Shown here: positions 63,361 through 64,000 of the stretch, in pieces
Position numbering within the stretch: position 1 is the stretch's first letter
How the letters are laid out: every line of letters starts with the position of its first letter
NCBI RefSeq assembly: GCF_000426765.1
Contig: NZ_AUFZ01000016.1
Coordinates: forward strand, 1 to 64,000
From: Vibrio litoralis DSM 17657
GTDB lineage: Bacteria > Pseudomonadota > Gammaproteobacteria > Enterobacterales > Vibrionaceae
DNA: 64,000 nt
Reading direction: 5' to 3'
The notes under the pieces: model-generated
Told to the model about the DNA's origin: nothing
Database searches by the model: none
Seen by the model: only the letters and a program-made list of their open reading frames with translations
Made by a program: the position numbers and the translations under genes

Positions 63361-63869
63361 ATTTAAGCCTGTTTTATGTTTTATTGTCAGTCAAAAATCC
63401 TGTTTGACCGGCCTAGTAGCTTCTAGGCGGAACCATCATAGCTTCTGTAGTGAATCTGTCTACTAGAAAGCAATAATATCAGTACAAGAATTAACAATTG
63501 GTGCATTTTAGTACGCATATATATTGTTAAGTAAATGTTGCGCAGGTTTATAGCACATTAAATTGGCGTAAGAAAAACTTTTTTGTTGGTTTTGTGCTCA
63601 CAAATTGAAAATAGAAAAAGTATATTTCTTGAACAAAGTTGAAACTCTAACTAGCTTTAGATGTATCTAGCTGATTTGAAAGCTTAGAAAAGCCGTATCC
63701 GTTATTAACGACTAAAAGTATAGCGTGGTGTGGTGCCAATTTTGCCTGATGACACCATCACCATGATTCCATGTTTCTTAAACATGTTGGAGCTTATGCT
63801 CACTAGGTGTATCTGTGTGCTTTTTGCTCCTCAATAACAATAAAAATATTGCAAGGACGAGGGGGCATC
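63361..63869. other. Long region upstream of sstT
   Basis: 509 AT-rich bases. A small hairpin (CCTAG at ~63411, CTAGG at ~63423) lies about 50 bases upstream of sstT. No known riboswitch, parS2 or repeat copy was recognised. Confidence 0.45.
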
Positions 63870-64000
63870 TTGATTCGATCATGGACTAATGTTGTTGCTT
63901 ATCTTATCGCGAATTCTAGCGATAGACGCTTTTCTCTGCGTCTAGCGGTTCGCGCATTTATCGGGATGCTGCTGTTTGTGCCGATGATTGCTACCCCATC
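63870..64000 (+). CDS. Truncated gene at the right edge (TTG start)
   Basis: An open frame from TTG at 63870 to the window end, 43 codons: MIRSWTNVVAYLIANSSDRRFSLRLAVRAFIGMLLFVPMIATP. A GAGGGGG element lies five bases upstream, which supports the TTG. The start is basic with a hydrophobic segment (residues ~31-43), so the protein is probably exported or membrane-bound. The family cannot be told from this fragment. Confidence 0.55.
   Translation, partial: MIRSWTNVVAYLIANSSDRRFSLRLAVRAFIGMLLFVPMIATP

Noticed and set aside
1..64000. tRNA, rRNA, integron or prophage genes
   Set aside because: No cloverleaf-like stretch, rRNA segment, integrase, attC array or phage structural cluster was seen by eye on either strand; VgrG is part of a T6SS module, not a phage tail.

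Overview
The window is about 64 kb around the replication origin of the secondary chromosome (chromosome II) of a Vibrionaceae bacterium, most likely a Vibrio. The diagnostic block is a 658-residue RctB initiator (21374-23350, minus), an intergenic origin with six helically phased ATGATCA iterons and a DnaA box (23560-23705), and ParA2/ParB2 (24879-27076). Six perfect copies of the 13-bp parS2 palindrome TTTACANTGTAAA lie between 20024 and 46674. The remaining genes are typical vibrio chromosome II accessory and metabolic genes. No rRNA, tRNA or CRISPR array was seen.

Left part (1-20.8 kb): a small hypothetical gene; the mesX-mesD oxygen-dependent, folate-independent methionine synthase pair; an AraC regulator divergent from a MATE transporter; an excalibur-like small protein; a secreted eight-heme cytochrome c with HEAT/TPR repeats; a LysR regulator; a six-gene MoxR-DUF58-DUF4381-BatA-BatB-BatD operon; a divergent exported sulfatase followed by an exported HAD phosphatase; a YebC paralogue; and small conserved proteins.

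Centre (20.8-42 kb): rctB-ori2-parAB; tmcA; pdxH; the proline block (AraC regulator, a trimmed PutA, a separate PutA-tail-like protein, putP); cspA and a chromosomal qnr-type pentapeptide gene; an HNH nuclease; AraC-EamA-LysE genes; and a ribosome hibernation factor. Copies of extended RctB iterons occur outside the origin: two downstream of rctB, an inverted pair behind pdxH, and two inside putA. A 267-bp repeat with terminal inverted repeats (TATACCCAAGT...) occurs as two full copies and several internally deleted or truncated copies, some lying next to parS2 sites.

Right part (42-64 kb): a potFGHI putrescine ABC importer; a membrane phosphatase-lipid kinase fusion; EamA and DUF1097 membrane proteins; an orphan type VI secretion module (vgrG, DUF4123 adaptor, LysM-headed putative effector, and a convergent SUMF1-fold lipoprotein that is the candidate immunity protein) with an HTH regulator and a double-palindrome operator candidate; a YghU glutathione transferase; an MFS-M23 pair; a membrane 4Fe-4S protein; sstT; and the start of a truncated gene at the right edge.
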